A stretch of DNA of 64,000 nt from an uncultured Lachnospiraceae bacterium (GCA_910576815.1 CAJTKA010000011.1:1-64000), one strand, 5' to 3'; positions 35,935-45,087 are shown, numbered from the stretch's first letter. Numbers and translations are program-made. Notes: generated by a model from the sequence alone, not told the origin.

Positions 35935-36585
35935 CTACTCTCCCATGATGCCTGCAAGCCGTTTGCGCAGAAGATTTCCCAGCGAGAGCGCAAGCATCAT
36001 CTTAACGATATCCGGTATCAGGAAGGGAATCACGCACCAGCCAAGCACCGTTCCCAGGCTGACAGGCCCGGTCTGCCGCAGATACACCACCATAAACCAC
36101 GCCGTACCGACGGAAAGATAGGTGATCATGCCAAGGATCATGCCGAGCAGCTGCGCCCACAATTTCCTGCCAAACAGCCTCTCCATCAGCCACATGATCA
36201 ACCCGGCAAAAATGAAACCGATTATGTAACCGCCCGTCGTATTCAAAAGGACACCGATGCCGCCCTTAAATCCCGCAAACACCGGAATCCCGACTGCACC
36301 TAACAACACATAAACCACGATCGACAGCGTGCCGCGCCTGCCGCCCAGCACTGACACCGCAAGAAACACCGCGAAGGTCTGCAGCGTAAAAGGCACTACC
36401 GTCGGAACCGAGATCCAAGAACAGATCGCAATCAACACTGCAAATACGGCTGTATATGCCATGTCGTAGGTTTTTCCCCTGCCTGTCCTCCGCGCCTGTG
36501 CCGTTTCTGTCTTCGACGCTGCCATCATACCGCGCACCGTTTCCGCCTGCGCTCCTGCTGCTTCCTTCTGTGTCTGTGTTTTCAT
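35935..36585 (-). CDS. bioY: Biotin transporter substrate-binding subunit BioY
   Basis: 216 residues from ATG 36585 (GGGAGG 8 nt upstream; the promoter rules out longer starts). After a hydrophilic N-terminus of about 45 residues come six helices with VPFTLQTFAVFLAVSVLGGRRG and GGYIIGFIFAGLIMWLMERLF, typical of BioY. BioY is the biotin-specific S component of an ECF transporter and uses a shared energising module encoded elsewhere. A BirA-like operator covers its promoter. Confidence 0.93.
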   Translation of the reverse strand: MKTQTQKEAAGAQAETVRGMMAASKTETAQARRTGRGKTYDMAYTAVFAVLIAICSWISVPTVVPFTLQTFAVFLAVSVLGGRRGTLSIVVYVLLGAVGIPVFAGFKGGIGVLLNTTGGYIIGFIFAGLIMWLMERLFGRKLWAQLLGMILGMITYLSVGTAWFMVVYLRQTGPVSLGTVLGWCVIPFLIPDIVKMMLALSLGNLLRKRLAGIMGE

Positions 36586-36647
36586 CTGTCGTTCCTCCCT
36601 CGTCATCTCTGATAGATTTTTCTTGGCTTTCCATCTTTTCTGAGGGT

Positions 36648-36700
36648 ATCCTATCACAGATTTTTCTAATTGTCAACCTTGTTATATATTCGGTTAACAA
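36648..36700 (-). promoter_or_regulatory. bioY promoter with BirA-like operator
   Basis: On the minus strand TTGACA (36676-36671), 17-nt spacer, TAGGAT (36653-36648) form the promoter. TTGTTAACC (36700-36692), 13 nt, GGTTGACAA (36678-36670) form an inverted repeat like Firmicutes BirA operators and cover the -35 box. Biotin-loaded BirA would repress. Confidence 0.8.
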
Positions 36701-36797
36701 TTGACTTTTCTTCTAGCAGTTCCTTTCTCTTTCGCTCCCTATTTCTCAGACTTATCCTTCTTCCGCTCCATTCCGTCTTCATGGCATTTTCCGCGGT

Positions 36798-37967
36798 CTA
36801 CATTCCTGCCTTCATGCCCCGCAGCCGCTCCACGATCTCCCTGACTGCCTCCACTGTCCTGTCAAGCTCCTCGAGCGTATTCTCCTCCGAAAGGGTAAGG
36901 CGCAGGGAACCGCGGGCTTCCTCATAGGACAGTCCGATGGCCAGAAGCACATGGGAGGGGTCGCTTGCCCCCGATGTGCAGGCTGAGCCTCCCGAGGCGC
37001 AGATGCCTTTTTGATCCAAAAGGATGAGCAGAGACTCCCCTTCGATATCACGGAAGCAGAAATGGGCGCTGCCCGGAAGTCTGTCGCGTTTTGGTCCGTT
37101 CAATCTGCTGTGCGGGATCTTTATCAGCACGCTGTCGATCAAGTGATCCCGCAGGGCGCATTCACGCTCCATTCTTTGCTCTAAGGTCTCGCCCGCAAGG
37201 GCTGCCGCCTTGCCAAAGCCCACGATACCGGGCACATTCAGGGTGCCTGCCCGTCGTCCTCTCTCCTGCGCGCCGCCGTGTAAAAGAGGCGACAACCGCA
37301 GGTTTTCGCGGCAATAAAGGATGCCCACCCCTTTGGGACCGCCCAGCTTATGGCCGCTGGCGGAAAGCAGATCGATCCCCAGCTCCTCCACGGAAAGGGG
37401 GATATGGCCGTAAGCCTGCACCGCGTCCGTATGAAAAAGTGCGCCCTGCCCGTGCGCGATCGCGCTCAGCTGCGCCAAAGGCTCCAGCGTGCCGATCTCA
37501 TTGTTGGCCGCCATGATGGAAACCAGAACGGTATCCGGGCGAACCGCCTTCTCTAACGTTTCAGGCAGCACCTTCCCCTCTGCATCCACAGGCAGATAAG
37601 TGACCGCATAGCCCTGCTTTTCCAGATACTTGCAGGTATGCAGCACGGCGTGGTGCTCGATGGCGCTCACAACGATGTGTTTTCCTCTCTCCGCATAAGA
37701 CTCCGCCACAGAGCGCAGCGCCCAGTTATCGGACTCCGTGCCGCCGCCCGTAAAAAAGATTTCTGTCGGCTTTGCGCCAATCAGCGCGGCTGCCTGCTCT
37801 CTGGCCAGACGCACCGCCCGCTTTGCCTCTCCCGCAAAGCCGTAAATGGCGGAGGGGTTCGCATAGCTCTCCCGCAAGTAGGGAAGCATCTCCTGCAAGA
37901 CCTCCTCCTTCATGCGCATGGTCGCCGCATGATCAAGATATATTCTGTGGTTTCTATCAGTTTCCAT
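36798..37967 (-). CDS. Cysteine desulfurase (NifS/IscS family)
   Basis: 389 residues from ATG 37967. It starts RIYLDHAATMRM. The PLP-binding Lys is in SASGHKLGGPKGVGIL, and the active-site Cys lies in GGSACTSGASDPSHVL, which is the class I (IscS/NifS) loop. It takes sulfur from cysteine for Fe-S clusters, thiamine or tRNA thiolation. No iscU-type scaffold follows. It is next to a C-S lyase gene (separate promoter) and bioY. Confidence 0.92.
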   Translation of the reverse strand: METDRNHRIYLDHAATMRMKEEVLQEMLPYLRESYANPSAIYGFAGEAKRAVRLAREQAAALIGAKPTEIFFTGGGTESDNWALRSVAESYAERGKHIVVSAIEHHAVLHTCKYLEKQGYAVTYLPVDAEGKVLPETLEKAVRPDTVLVSIMAANNEIGTLEPLAQLSAIAHGQGALFHTDAVQAYGHIPLSVEELGIDLLSASGHKLGGPKGVGILYCRENLRLSPLLHGGAQERGRRAGTLNVPGIVGFGKAAALAGETLEQRMERECALRDHLIDSVLIKIPHSRLNGPKRDRLPGSAHFCFRDIEGESLLILLDQKGICASGGSACTSGASDPSHVLLAIGLSYEEARGSLRLTLSEENTLEELDRTVEAVREIVERLRGMKAGM

Positions 37968-38042
37968 CCCTAATTCCTTTGTTTTACTTTCGTTTCGGCA
38001 ATGTCCGATCTCGTTACAACATTGGCATAACATAAAGGAATT

Positions 38043-39221
38043 TCACTGGAGCACCGAACGTATCCTCTCCAGCGCCTCCCGCAGAAGCCGCCTCGGGCAG
38101 GCGGCATTGATGCGCTGGAAGCCTGCTCCGCCCGCGCCAAACATCCCGCCGCCGTCCAGCCACAGCTTCGCCTCGCGGACGATTCTTTGCTCCAGCGCCG
38201 CCTCGCTCAAACCAAGCTCCCTGAAATCCAGCCACACCAGATAGGTGCCCTCATGCGTCACCAGGCGCACCCCCGGAAGATTCTCCTCCACATACTGCCC
38301 AATCAAAGCGATATTGTCCGCCACATAGCGCATCATCGCCTGATACCACTCCTCTCCCTGCCTGTAGGCTGCCTCGCAGGCCACCTGCCCCATGACGTTC
38401 AATTCACTGACGCCTACGGCATTCACGCAGCTGCGAAAACGCTCCCGCAGTTCCTCGTTAGGGATAAAGATATTCGAAAGGTTCAAACCCGCCAGATTAA
38501 AGGTCTTGCTGGGAGAAGTGCAGATGACGCAGCGCTGTGCATACTCCTGTTTCAGAGTCGCAAACACATGATGCTTCCCCTGAAAAGCAAAGTCGGCATG
38601 AATCTCGTCGCTGACCACGATCACCTGATGCTGCATACAAAGATCGCCCAGGCGGATCAGCTCCTCCTCGGTCCAGACCCTGCTCACGGGATTATGGGGG
38701 CTGCAAAAGAGAACCAGCTTGACCCGATGCTCAGAAAGCTTACGTTCAAAATCGTCAAAGTCAATATGATAGCGGTTATCCTCCCCTAAATAAAGGGTAT
38801 TGGTGACCATCTGTCTGCCGTTGTCGCGAATGACGCCCTCGAACGGATAATACACGGGCTGCTGGATCAGCACGGCGTCCCCCGGCTGTGTATAAGCCTG
38901 GATCGCCATCGCCAGCGCAAAGACCACCCCCGGCGTCTTCACCAACCAAGACTTCTCCACTGTGAAATCATGATGGCGCTGCATCCAATCCCGCACGCTT
39001 TCAAAATACCCGGGGACCTCCTCCGTATAGCCGAAGATACCATGGTCCACGCGCTCCCGCATGGCATCCAGCACATAGGAAGACGTCGCAAAGTCCATAT
39101 CCGCCACCCACAGGGGCAGGACATCCTCAGGCATCCCGCGCTCCACTGCACAGTCGTACTTGATACAGCCCGTCCCTCTCCTGGTAATTTCCCTGTCAAA
39201 ATCCAGATTCCTTTCCGCCAT
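38043..39221 (-). CDS. PatB/MalY-type PLP-dependent C-S lyase (cystathionine beta-lyase)
   Basis: 392 residues from ATG 39221 (GGAGG upstream). The N-terminal LPLWVADMDFATSSYVLDAM is diagnostic of the MalY/PatB branch. Other marks are SPHNPVSRVW (PLP contacts), DEIHADF and the Schiff-base Lys in TSPSKTFNLAGL. Such enzymes cleave cystathionine or cysteine to a thiol, pyruvate and ammonia. Its promoter carries a GTAGGAATT site shared with cysK, suggesting cysteine control. Confidence 0.9.
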   Translation of the reverse strand: MAERNLDFDREITRRGTGCIKYDCAVERGMPEDVLPLWVADMDFATSSYVLDAMRERVDHGIFGYTEEVPGYFESVRDWMQRHHDFTVEKSWLVKTPGVVFALAMAIQAYTQPGDAVLIQQPVYYPFEGVIRDNGRQMVTNTLYLGEDNRYHIDFDDFERKLSEHRVKLVLFCSPHNPVSRVWTEEELIRLGDLCMQHQVIVVSDEIHADFAFQGKHHVFATLKQEYAQRCVICTSPSKTFNLAGLNLSNIFIPNEELRERFRSCVNAVGVSELNVMGQVACEAAYRQGEEWYQAMMRYVADNIALIGQYVEENLPGVRLVTHEGTYLVWLDFRELGLSEAALEQRIVREAKLWLDGGGMFGAGGAGFQRINAACPRRLLREALERIRSVLQ

Positions 39222-39327
39222 CCTCTGTCCTCCGTTCTCCCGTGGCCGCAACCTTCCTGCGCCCACAGTTCTTCTGTGTCTCAGCCTGTCTGTGCGCCCA
39301 TTTACTGCAGCACCGTTGCTATTACGC

Positions 39328-39385
39328 AATTCCTACTAAGTTGCTATACTATAACCCATTATAACAGAGATGACGAAATCTGCAA
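39328..39385 (-). promoter_or_regulatory. patB-type gene promoter with candidate cysteine operator
   Basis: TTGCAG (39385-39380), 16-nt spacer, TATAAT (39363-39358). About 21 nt past the -10 box lies GTAGGAATT (39336-39328), which recalls the TAGGAATT half of CymR (Rrf2 family) sites. Confidence 0.5.
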
Positions 39386-39390
39386 GCCCC

Positions 39391-39425
39391 AAAAATGAGT
39401 GCAGCGGCTGCCAAAAGCAGCCGCT
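39391..39425 (-). terminator. Terminator of the BlaR1-like gene
   Basis: AGCGGCTGC (39403-39411) pairs with GCAGCCGCT (39417-39425), 9 bp, and is followed on the minus strand by ACTCATTTTTGG. Confidence 0.8.
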
Positions 39426-39514
39426 CACACCATCCCCTTTTACACTTCTGTCTTCTATTTGATACAGTATGCCGCGGCACCCCGTCAATAGAGACCTGTT
39501 TTATCTTCCACGCA

Positions 39515-40852
39515 TCAGTGCGGACATACTGCCCAAGTATAGGTAGCTATCCAATCACCACGGATGACCTGTCCGCACTTAGCACACTGTTGCGCATGAA
39601 ACTCTCTCACTTCACAGCCGCCGTCTGAAAATGAACGATGTAACCGTTCCGTCCCCGAAACATATACATGGTTACAGTGCGGCGAAATGCCCTCATCTTC
39701 CAATACCGGATAGATATTACCATCTTCGTCGATAAATTCATCTTCATATAAAATCACGATATCTTGCACAATAGTATGCTCATCCGTACTCTCCACTCCC
39801 GGAACAAACTCAAATACGTCACTATCCAACGTCCTTTCGATTTCCTCCTGTGACGCATCCTCCGGTAATATTTCAGAAAACGGATCCCTGTAGGCAAATG
39901 CCGTGATTGAATTGGCCATGATCAGCACCGCTGCCAGCGTGCCTGCCGCAAACCGATTCCATTTCTTATGATTCATGATGTTCATCATCCTTTCTCTTAC
40001 GTATTTTGTGTTGCTTCCAAAACCGACGTTCCATCTCACTGCCGGCCTCTTTGGTTTCTCATCTCCCGCTTCGTCAACCAGCAGAAGCATGTAGATTTTA
40101 GTCTCCTCGACTGACCTTCCCCGCATCACCGCCGAGTCACAGGCGCATTCACAGACCTGTTCGAGCTTTTTATTCAGTTTCCACACAAACGGGTTCCACC
40201 AGTGCAGAAAGATCGCAAACTGCACAATGATCTTCCAGAGTATATCCAGGCGTTTGATATGTACCATCTCATGGCGGGCAAGCAGCTCTGTCTCCCGACT
40301 CTCCGCTTTCTCTGCACAGATGATAACGGGTCTTAAGATCCCAAAGGTGATCGAAGGATCGCCGTCCCGCGCTTGCAGGAAAGATACCCGGCGTCTCACG
40401 CCGTATTCCTTCCGCAGACGATCAACGAGCGCCTTCTCCTGCTCATTCATCCCGATCTCCGCATAAACAGCCACACGACGGACGTTGCGCAGATAGTCGA
40501 CCATTTTCCATATCATCAGCAAACAGGCACCCGCAAGCCAACCGCCCACGATCACCGTCTGCACATCGGCAAAGTGATTCGCGTGGAAATCTCCACCCAC
40601 ATGAACCAGATAATTCGTCCATGTCAGCGGTTTCCGATTCGTCGCCATCCGGCTTTCCCAGTTGGCGGCAGGAATGACTTCACGATACCAGCTTTTGATA
40701 AAAGGCAGGGGAATCAGGTAGTACAAGACAGCGGCTTTGGCGAGCAGACAGTACACGCTCGCACAAAGCCTTTCCTTCACAATACTGCGCAGCAGAAGGA
40801 ACAGACACGTCATCGTCGTTCCCGAGAGCGTCATAACCAACAGATATTCCAT
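39515..40852 (-). CDS. BlaR1/MecR1-like M56 metallopeptidase with a Cys/His-rich sensor end
   Basis: 445 residues. Several N-terminal helices flank a cytoplasmic M56 peptidase with HEMVH at 194-198 and the downstream EQVCECACDSAV metal-ligand region. A helix near 310-330 leads to an extracellular C-terminal domain of about 115 residues. That domain is not the penicillin-binding fold of BlaR1: it is short and has paired Cys/His (CNH, CAKCG, final CPH). GAGGGG lies 5 nt before the ATG. With the BlaI repressor next to it, this forms a signal-induced proteolysis switch, possibly sensing metal, redox or a non-beta-lactam ligand. Confidence 0.85.
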   Translation of the reverse strand: MEYLLVMTLSGTTMTCLFLLLRSIVKERLCASVYCLLAKAAVLYYLIPLPFIKSWYREVIPAANWESRMATNRKPLTWTNYLVHVGGDFHANHFADVQTVIVGGWLAGACLLMIWKMVDYLRNVRRVAVYAEIGMNEQEKALVDRLRKEYGVRRRVSFLQARDGDPSITFGILRPVIICAEKAESRETELLARHEMVHIKRLDILWKIIVQFAIFLHWWNPFVWKLNKKLEQVCECACDSAVMRGRSVEETKIYMLLLVDEAGDEKPKRPAVRWNVGFGSNTKYVRERMMNIMNHKKWNRFAAGTLAAVLIMANSITAFAYRDPFSEILPEDASQEEIERTLDSDVFEFVPGVESTDEHTIVQDIVILYEDEFIDEDGNIYPVLEDEGISPHCNHVYVSGTERLHRSFSDGGCEVREFHAQQCAKCGQVIRGDWIATYTWAVCPH

Positions 40853-40855
40853 CTG

Positions 40856-41224
40856 TTACCCCTCGTAGGTCTCCACGATACGCTTCAATTCCTTTTTCTC
40901 GCTCTCACTGATCCGCTTATCCTTGTAATATGCTGCCACCAAATTACTCAACCTTCCTCCGTACATTGCGTCAATCGCTGCCTGTATCTGTTTGTAATGA
41001 TAGTCCTCCCGACTTACTACGGTCCTCACGATCCTGTGTTCCCGCGTAACAAACCCTTTCTCCTCGAGCCTGCTCAAAAAGGTGTTCAGGGTCTGCCTTT
41101 TCCACTCCTTTCCATCTGCTTCAAACAGGGCAAGAAGCTGAGACTGCTTCACGCCTTCATTCAAATCCCATAACTTTTCCAAAACTTCCAACTCTGCTTC
41201 TGATGCGGCACAAAATTTTCCCAT
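40856..41224 (-). CDS. BlaI/MecI/CopY family repressor
   Basis: 122 residues from ATG 41224; the promoter at 41265-41293 rules out the longer frame. A winged helix covers about 5-75 (AELEVLEKLWDLNEGVKQSQLLALF, TLNTFLSRLEEKGFV) and a C-terminal dimerisation domain carries YKDKRISESEKKELKRIVE, as in BlaI. The scissile region targeted by the M56 partner lies near the domain boundary. It is 3 nt upstream of the peptidase gene, hence one operon. Confidence 0.93.
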   Translation of the reverse strand: MGKFCAASEAELEVLEKLWDLNEGVKQSQLLALFEADGKEWKRQTLNTFLSRLEEKGFVTREHRIVRTVVSREDYHYKQIQAAIDAMYGGRLSNLVAAYYKDKRISESEKKELKRIVETYEG

Positions 41225-41240
41225 ATTCCCTACTTTCCGA

Positions 41241-41293
41241 GGACTAGTCACCGTAGTCCCCTTAATTTTACGATTTTCGTCGAAATCTGTCAA
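41241..41293 (-). promoter_or_regulatory. blaI promoter and operator
   Basis: On the minus strand TTGACA (41293-41288), 17-nt spacer, TAAAAT (41270-41265). At the expected start of transcription GGACTA-N7-TAGTCC (41241-41259) is an inverted repeat that could be the BlaI-type operator. Confidence 0.75.
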
Positions 41294-41329
41294 CAGTTAC
41301 AGGGAAACACAACAATTTGTGGTTCCCAC

Positions 41330-41339
41330 TACAATTGTA
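41330..41339. promoter_or_regulatory. CopY/BlaI-box palindrome
   Basis: TACAATTGTA matches the TACANNTGTA core of CopY/BlaI operators. It lies between the end of the ABC exporter operon (41343) and the blaI promoter, about 40 nt upstream of the -35 box. Confidence 0.4.
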
Positions 41340-41342
41340 CTC

Positions 41343-43244
41343 CTAGGCCGTAATTGCATTCCCGGTATACAACTGGTAGTATTTCCCACGCTCCTCGATG
41401 AGCTGGTCGTGGGTGCCTCTCTCGATGATCCTGCCCTGCTCCAATACCATGATGCAGTCAGCATTTTTGACCGTGGAAAGGCGATGGGCAATCACGAAGG
41501 TGGTCCTGCCCTTCATCAGTTTATCCATGCCGTCCTGCACGATGCGCTCCGTGCGGGTATCAATGGAGCTTGTCGCTTCATCCAGGATCAACACCGGCGG
41601 ATCCGCCACCGCTGCCCTGGCGATGGCAAGAAGCTGTCTCTGCCCCTGGCTCAAATTCGCGCCGTCTCCGGAGAGTACGGTGTCATAGCCTTCGGGCAGA
41701 CGCCTGATAAAGCTGTCCGCATTGGCAAGCTTTGCGGCCGCTTTGACTTCTTCGTCGGTCGCGTCCAACTTCCCGTAGCGGATGTTTTCCATGACGGTGC
41801 CTGTAAACAGGTGGGTATCCTGCAATACAATGCCAAGAGATCGGCGCAGGTCCGCCTTTTTGATCTTATTGACATTGATGCCGTCATAGCGTATTTTTCC
41901 ATCCTGAATATCGTAAAAACGATTGATCAGGTTCGTGATGGTGGTCTTGCCCGCACCCGTGGAACCGACAAAGGCAATCTTCTGCCCCGGCTGGGCAAAG
42001 AGCTTCACGTCGTGGAGTACCATCTTATCATCATTATAACCGAAATCCACGCCGTCGAAAACCACATCGCCCTTAAGTTCCACATAGTCCACGGAATGAT
42101 CCGCCTGATGCTCATGCCGCCATCCCCAACGGCCTGTGCGCTCCGGCGTTTCCACAAGTTTTCCCCCCTCCTCCTTCACATTAACAAGCGTTACATAACC
42201 CACATCTATCTCCGGTTCTTCATCCAGCATCTTGAAGATCCGCTCCGCGCCTGCAAGCGCCATCACGACTGCGTTAAATTGTTGGCTCACTTGGTTAATC
42301 GGCATATTGAAGCTTTTATTAAAGGTCAAAAAGCTTGCCAATTTTCCAAGTGTCAGTCCCGTTGCCCCGGAAAGGGCCAGTGCGCCGCCCACAATGGCGC
42401 AGACCACATAGCTCACATTCCCCAGCTGTTGGTTGACGGGACCTACCACATTGACCAGATAATTCGCCCTGTCAGAACTTTCACAGAGCGCTTCATTGAG
42501 TGCGCTAAAGTCCTCAATATTCTTTTCTTCGTGGCTGAAAACTTTGACCACCTTCTGGCCATTCATCATTTCCTCGATAAAACCGTTGATCTTGCCCAGG
42601 TTCGCCTGCTGCTCCATAAAGTATTTGCCGCTAAGCCCTGCCACCCGCTTCGTCACCACAAGCATGATCGCTACCATCACAAGCGTTGTGATCGTCAACG
42701 GCACGCTCAAAATAACCATGCTCACAAACACGCTCACAATGGTGATCGCGCTGTTGAATACCTGCGGCATACTCTGGCTGATCATCTGACGAAGGGTCTC
42801 CGTATCGTTTGTATAGGTTGACATAATATCTCCGTGCACATGCGTGTCAAAGTACTTGATCGGCAGGGTTTCCATGTGCGTAAAGAGATCGTCCCTGATG
42901 TTTCTCAGCGTCCCCTGGGTCACGTTGATCATGATGCGATTCCAGGCGTAAGCAGCAAGCACACCAATCAGATAAAAGCATGCCACCCGCCCGATGGCTC
43001 TTGCAAGCGGCGCAAAATCCGCCGTCTCCTGTTTCAGCATCGGCGTGATATAGTCGTCGATCAGGCTCTGCGTAAACATTGTACCCTGCACGTTCGCGAG
43101 CACGCTCACAAAGATCAACGCCGCCACGATCGCCAGATGGACACCATAACTTTTCGCCACATATCCCATCAGGCGTTTAAATACTTTTCCCGGATTCTCG
43201 ATTTTCTTTCCGTGCATTCTTCCATGTGGTCCCGGTCCCGGCAT
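41343..43244 (-). CDS. ABC exporter half-transporter, second subunit (catalytic ATPase)
   Basis: 633 residues. Six-helix exporter membrane domain (about 25-330), then an ATPase with Walker A GSTGAGKTT, signature LSQGQRQ (noncanonical Gln for Gly), Walker B VLILDEATSSID with the catalytic Glu intact, and AHRLSTV. It has a disordered Gly/Pro/His N-terminus and a Trp/His-rich insert before the ATPase. Its start overlaps the stop of the partner gene (TGATG), with AGGAGG upstream. The pair is a heterodimeric multidrug-type exporter. Confidence 0.92.
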   Translation of the reverse strand: MPGPGPHGRMHGKKIENPGKVFKRLMGYVAKSYGVHLAIVAALIFVSVLANVQGTMFTQSLIDDYITPMLKQETADFAPLARAIGRVACFYLIGVLAAYAWNRIMINVTQGTLRNIRDDLFTHMETLPIKYFDTHVHGDIMSTYTNDTETLRQMISQSMPQVFNSAITIVSVFVSMVILSVPLTITTLVMVAIMLVVTKRVAGLSGKYFMEQQANLGKINGFIEEMMNGQKVVKVFSHEEKNIEDFSALNEALCESSDRANYLVNVVGPVNQQLGNVSYVVCAIVGGALALSGATGLTLGKLASFLTFNKSFNMPINQVSQQFNAVVMALAGAERIFKMLDEEPEIDVGYVTLVNVKEEGGKLVETPERTGRWGWRHEHQADHSVDYVELKGDVVFDGVDFGYNDDKMVLHDVKLFAQPGQKIAFVGSTGAGKTTITNLINRFYDIQDGKIRYDGINVNKIKKADLRRSLGIVLQDTHLFTGTVMENIRYGKLDATDEEVKAAAKLANADSFIRRLPEGYDTVLSGDGANLSQGQRQLLAIARAAVADPPVLILDEATSSIDTRTERIVQDGMDKLMKGRTTFVIAHRLSTVKNADCIMVLEQGRIIERGTHDQLIEERGKYYQLYTGNAITA

Positions 43245-44995
43245 CAGTCCTCGCCTCCTTTCTCATCGAAGTCCCCACCGCCGCTCGTCTGCGACTCATA
43301 AACTTCTCTGTAGATCTCATTGCCCGCCAGCAGCTCCTCGTGCGTACCAAAGCCGTGCACCCTGCCGTCGTCCATGACAATGATGCGGTCGGCGTTCATC
43401 ACGCTTGATACCCGCTGCGCAATGATCAGCTTCGTGGTGTCGGGGATCTCCTGTGCAAACGCCTTTCTGATCTTTGCGTCTGTGGCCGTATCCACCGCGC
43501 TGGTGGAATCGTCCAGGATCAATACCTTTGGTTTCTTAAGCAGGGCTCTGGCGATGGTCAGACGCTGTCTCTGCCCGCCGGATACATTTGTGCCGCCCTG
43601 CTCTATGTAGGTCTGATAACCGTCCGGCATCTTCTCGATAAATTCATCCGCACAGGCCAGCCTGCAGGCTCTCCTGCACTCCTCCTCCGTGGCGTTCGCA
43701 TCGCCCCAGCGCAGGTTATCGAGGATCGTGCCCGAAAAGAGTACGTTTTTCTGCAAAACGACCGCCACCTGATTGCGCAGCGTCTCGATATCGTACTCCC
43801 TGACATCCCTGCCGCCCACGAAGACAGCGCCGTCCGTCACATCGTAGAGACGGCTGATCAGATTCACCAGACTGGTCTTGGCGCTGCCGGTGCCGCCGAT
43901 GATACCGATGGTCTCGCCCGCGTTTATCTTTAAATTGATATCATGCAGGACCGCCTCGCTGCTCACTCTATTATAAGAGAAGCGTACGTGCTGAAACTCG
44001 ATCGAGCCGTCCGGCACTTCGTATACAGGGTTGACCGGATTAGTCAAATCGCTCTTTTCATTTAGTACCTCACAGATACGCTCCCCGCTGGCAATACTCA
44101 TGCTCATCATTACAAAGATCATCGCCACCATCATCAAACTCATGAGGATGTTCATACAATAAGCCAAAAGACTCATCAGTTCACCCGTGGTCAGGGTATC
44201 CTGCACGATCTGCTTCGCGCCCAGCCAGCTAATCAGCAGGATGCAGCCGTAAACGGTGAACTGCATAACGGGCATATTGAGAACCACGCGCTGCTCCGCC
44301 TTCTGGAAGATATCGTAGATGCCCTGGCTCGCTTTCTTAAACTTAACCGTCTCATGCTCCTCCCTGACATATGCCTTGACCACGCGGATAGCGCTCACGT
44401 TTTCCTGCACGGAGGCATTCAGCTCGTCGTACTTCGGGAACGCGAGCTTGAAATACTTCATTGCTCCCTTGATCAGGAAAAACAGCACTACAGCCAGCAG
44501 AAGCACTGCCACCAGATAGATCGATGCCAATTCCGCATTGATCCAAAATGCCATCGTCATCGCGCAGATCATGTTCACCGGTGCACGGAAACAGATGCGC
44601 AGGACCATCTGATAGGCGTTCTGCATATTGTTCACATCCGTGGTCAGCCTGGTGACCAGACCCGCCGTGCTGAATTTGTCAAGACTCGCAAAGGAAAATG
44701 TCTGGATGTTCTCAAACATCGCCTGCCGCAGATTCTTGGCAAAACCCGTGGATGCCCGCGCACCGTACTTGCCGCCCATCACGCCGGTCAAAAGACCAAG
44801 GAGTGCCGCGCCGATCATCATTGCGCCGACCACAAAGACGTGGCGCATGTCGCCCGCTTCCACGCCGTCGTCGATGATGGATGCCATCAGAAATGGGATC
44901 AGGGTCTCGAACACAACTTCCAAAACCATAAAGATCGGCGTTATGATCGAGGCTTTCTTATACTCCTTTACCTGTGCTGCCAATGTTTTTATCAT
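43244..44995 (-). CDS. ABC exporter half-transporter, first subunit (degenerate ATP site)
   Basis: 583 residues from ATG 44995 (GGAG upstream). Membrane domain followed by an ATPase with Walker A GGTGSAKTS (Ala before Lys), signature VSGGQRQ, and Walker B LILDDSTSAVD, in which Asp replaces the catalytic Glu, plus AQRVSSV instead of an H-loop His. These changes mark the degenerate-site subunit of heterodimeric exporters such as BmrCD/TM287-288. It is the first gene of the pair; its leader carries a large hairpin. Confidence 0.92.
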   Translation of the reverse strand: MIKTLAAQVKEYKKASIITPIFMVLEVVFETLIPFLMASIIDDGVEAGDMRHVFVVGAMMIGAALLGLLTGVMGGKYGARASTGFAKNLRQAMFENIQTFSFASLDKFSTAGLVTRLTTDVNNMQNAYQMVLRICFRAPVNMICAMTMAFWINAELASIYLVAVLLLAVVLFFLIKGAMKYFKLAFPKYDELNASVQENVSAIRVVKAYVREEHETVKFKKASQGIYDIFQKAEQRVVLNMPVMQFTVYGCILLISWLGAKQIVQDTLTTGELMSLLAYCMNILMSLMMVAMIFVMMSMSIASGERICEVLNEKSDLTNPVNPVYEVPDGSIEFQHVRFSYNRVSSEAVLHDINLKINAGETIGIIGGTGSAKTSLVNLISRLYDVTDGAVFVGGRDVREYDIETLRNQVAVVLQKNVLFSGTILDNLRWGDANATEEECRRACRLACADEFIEKMPDGYQTYIEQGGTNVSGGQRQRLTIARALLKKPKVLILDDSTSAVDTATDAKIRKAFAQEIPDTTKLIIAQRVSSVMNADRIIVMDDGRVHGFGTHEELLAGNEIYREVYESQTSGGGDFDEKGGED

Positions 44996-45020
44996 GTCAT
45001 CACTCCATTTCCTAACTAAT

Positions 45021-45087
45021 AATAGAATCATGTGGTATTCGTAAAAAAAGTATTCAATCTGTTTACGAAAATCCGCATGATTCTATT
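45021..45087 (-). promoter_or_regulatory. Large hairpin in the ABC exporter leader
   Basis: AATAGAATCATG (45021-45032) is the exact reverse complement of 45076-45087, and an inner TTCGTAAA/TTTACGAA pair nests within. It starts 26 nt upstream of the first exporter gene. A TTGACA (45116-45111 region) lies just upstream. It may be an operator, an attenuator or an RNA control element. Confidence 0.5.

Noticed and set aside
41319..42821. 500-codon plus-strand frame
   Set aside because: It is the mirror of the ABC exporter gene and is His/Arg-rich without domain signatures. Similar long antisense frames at 13302, 18876 and 53295 were rejected for the same reason.
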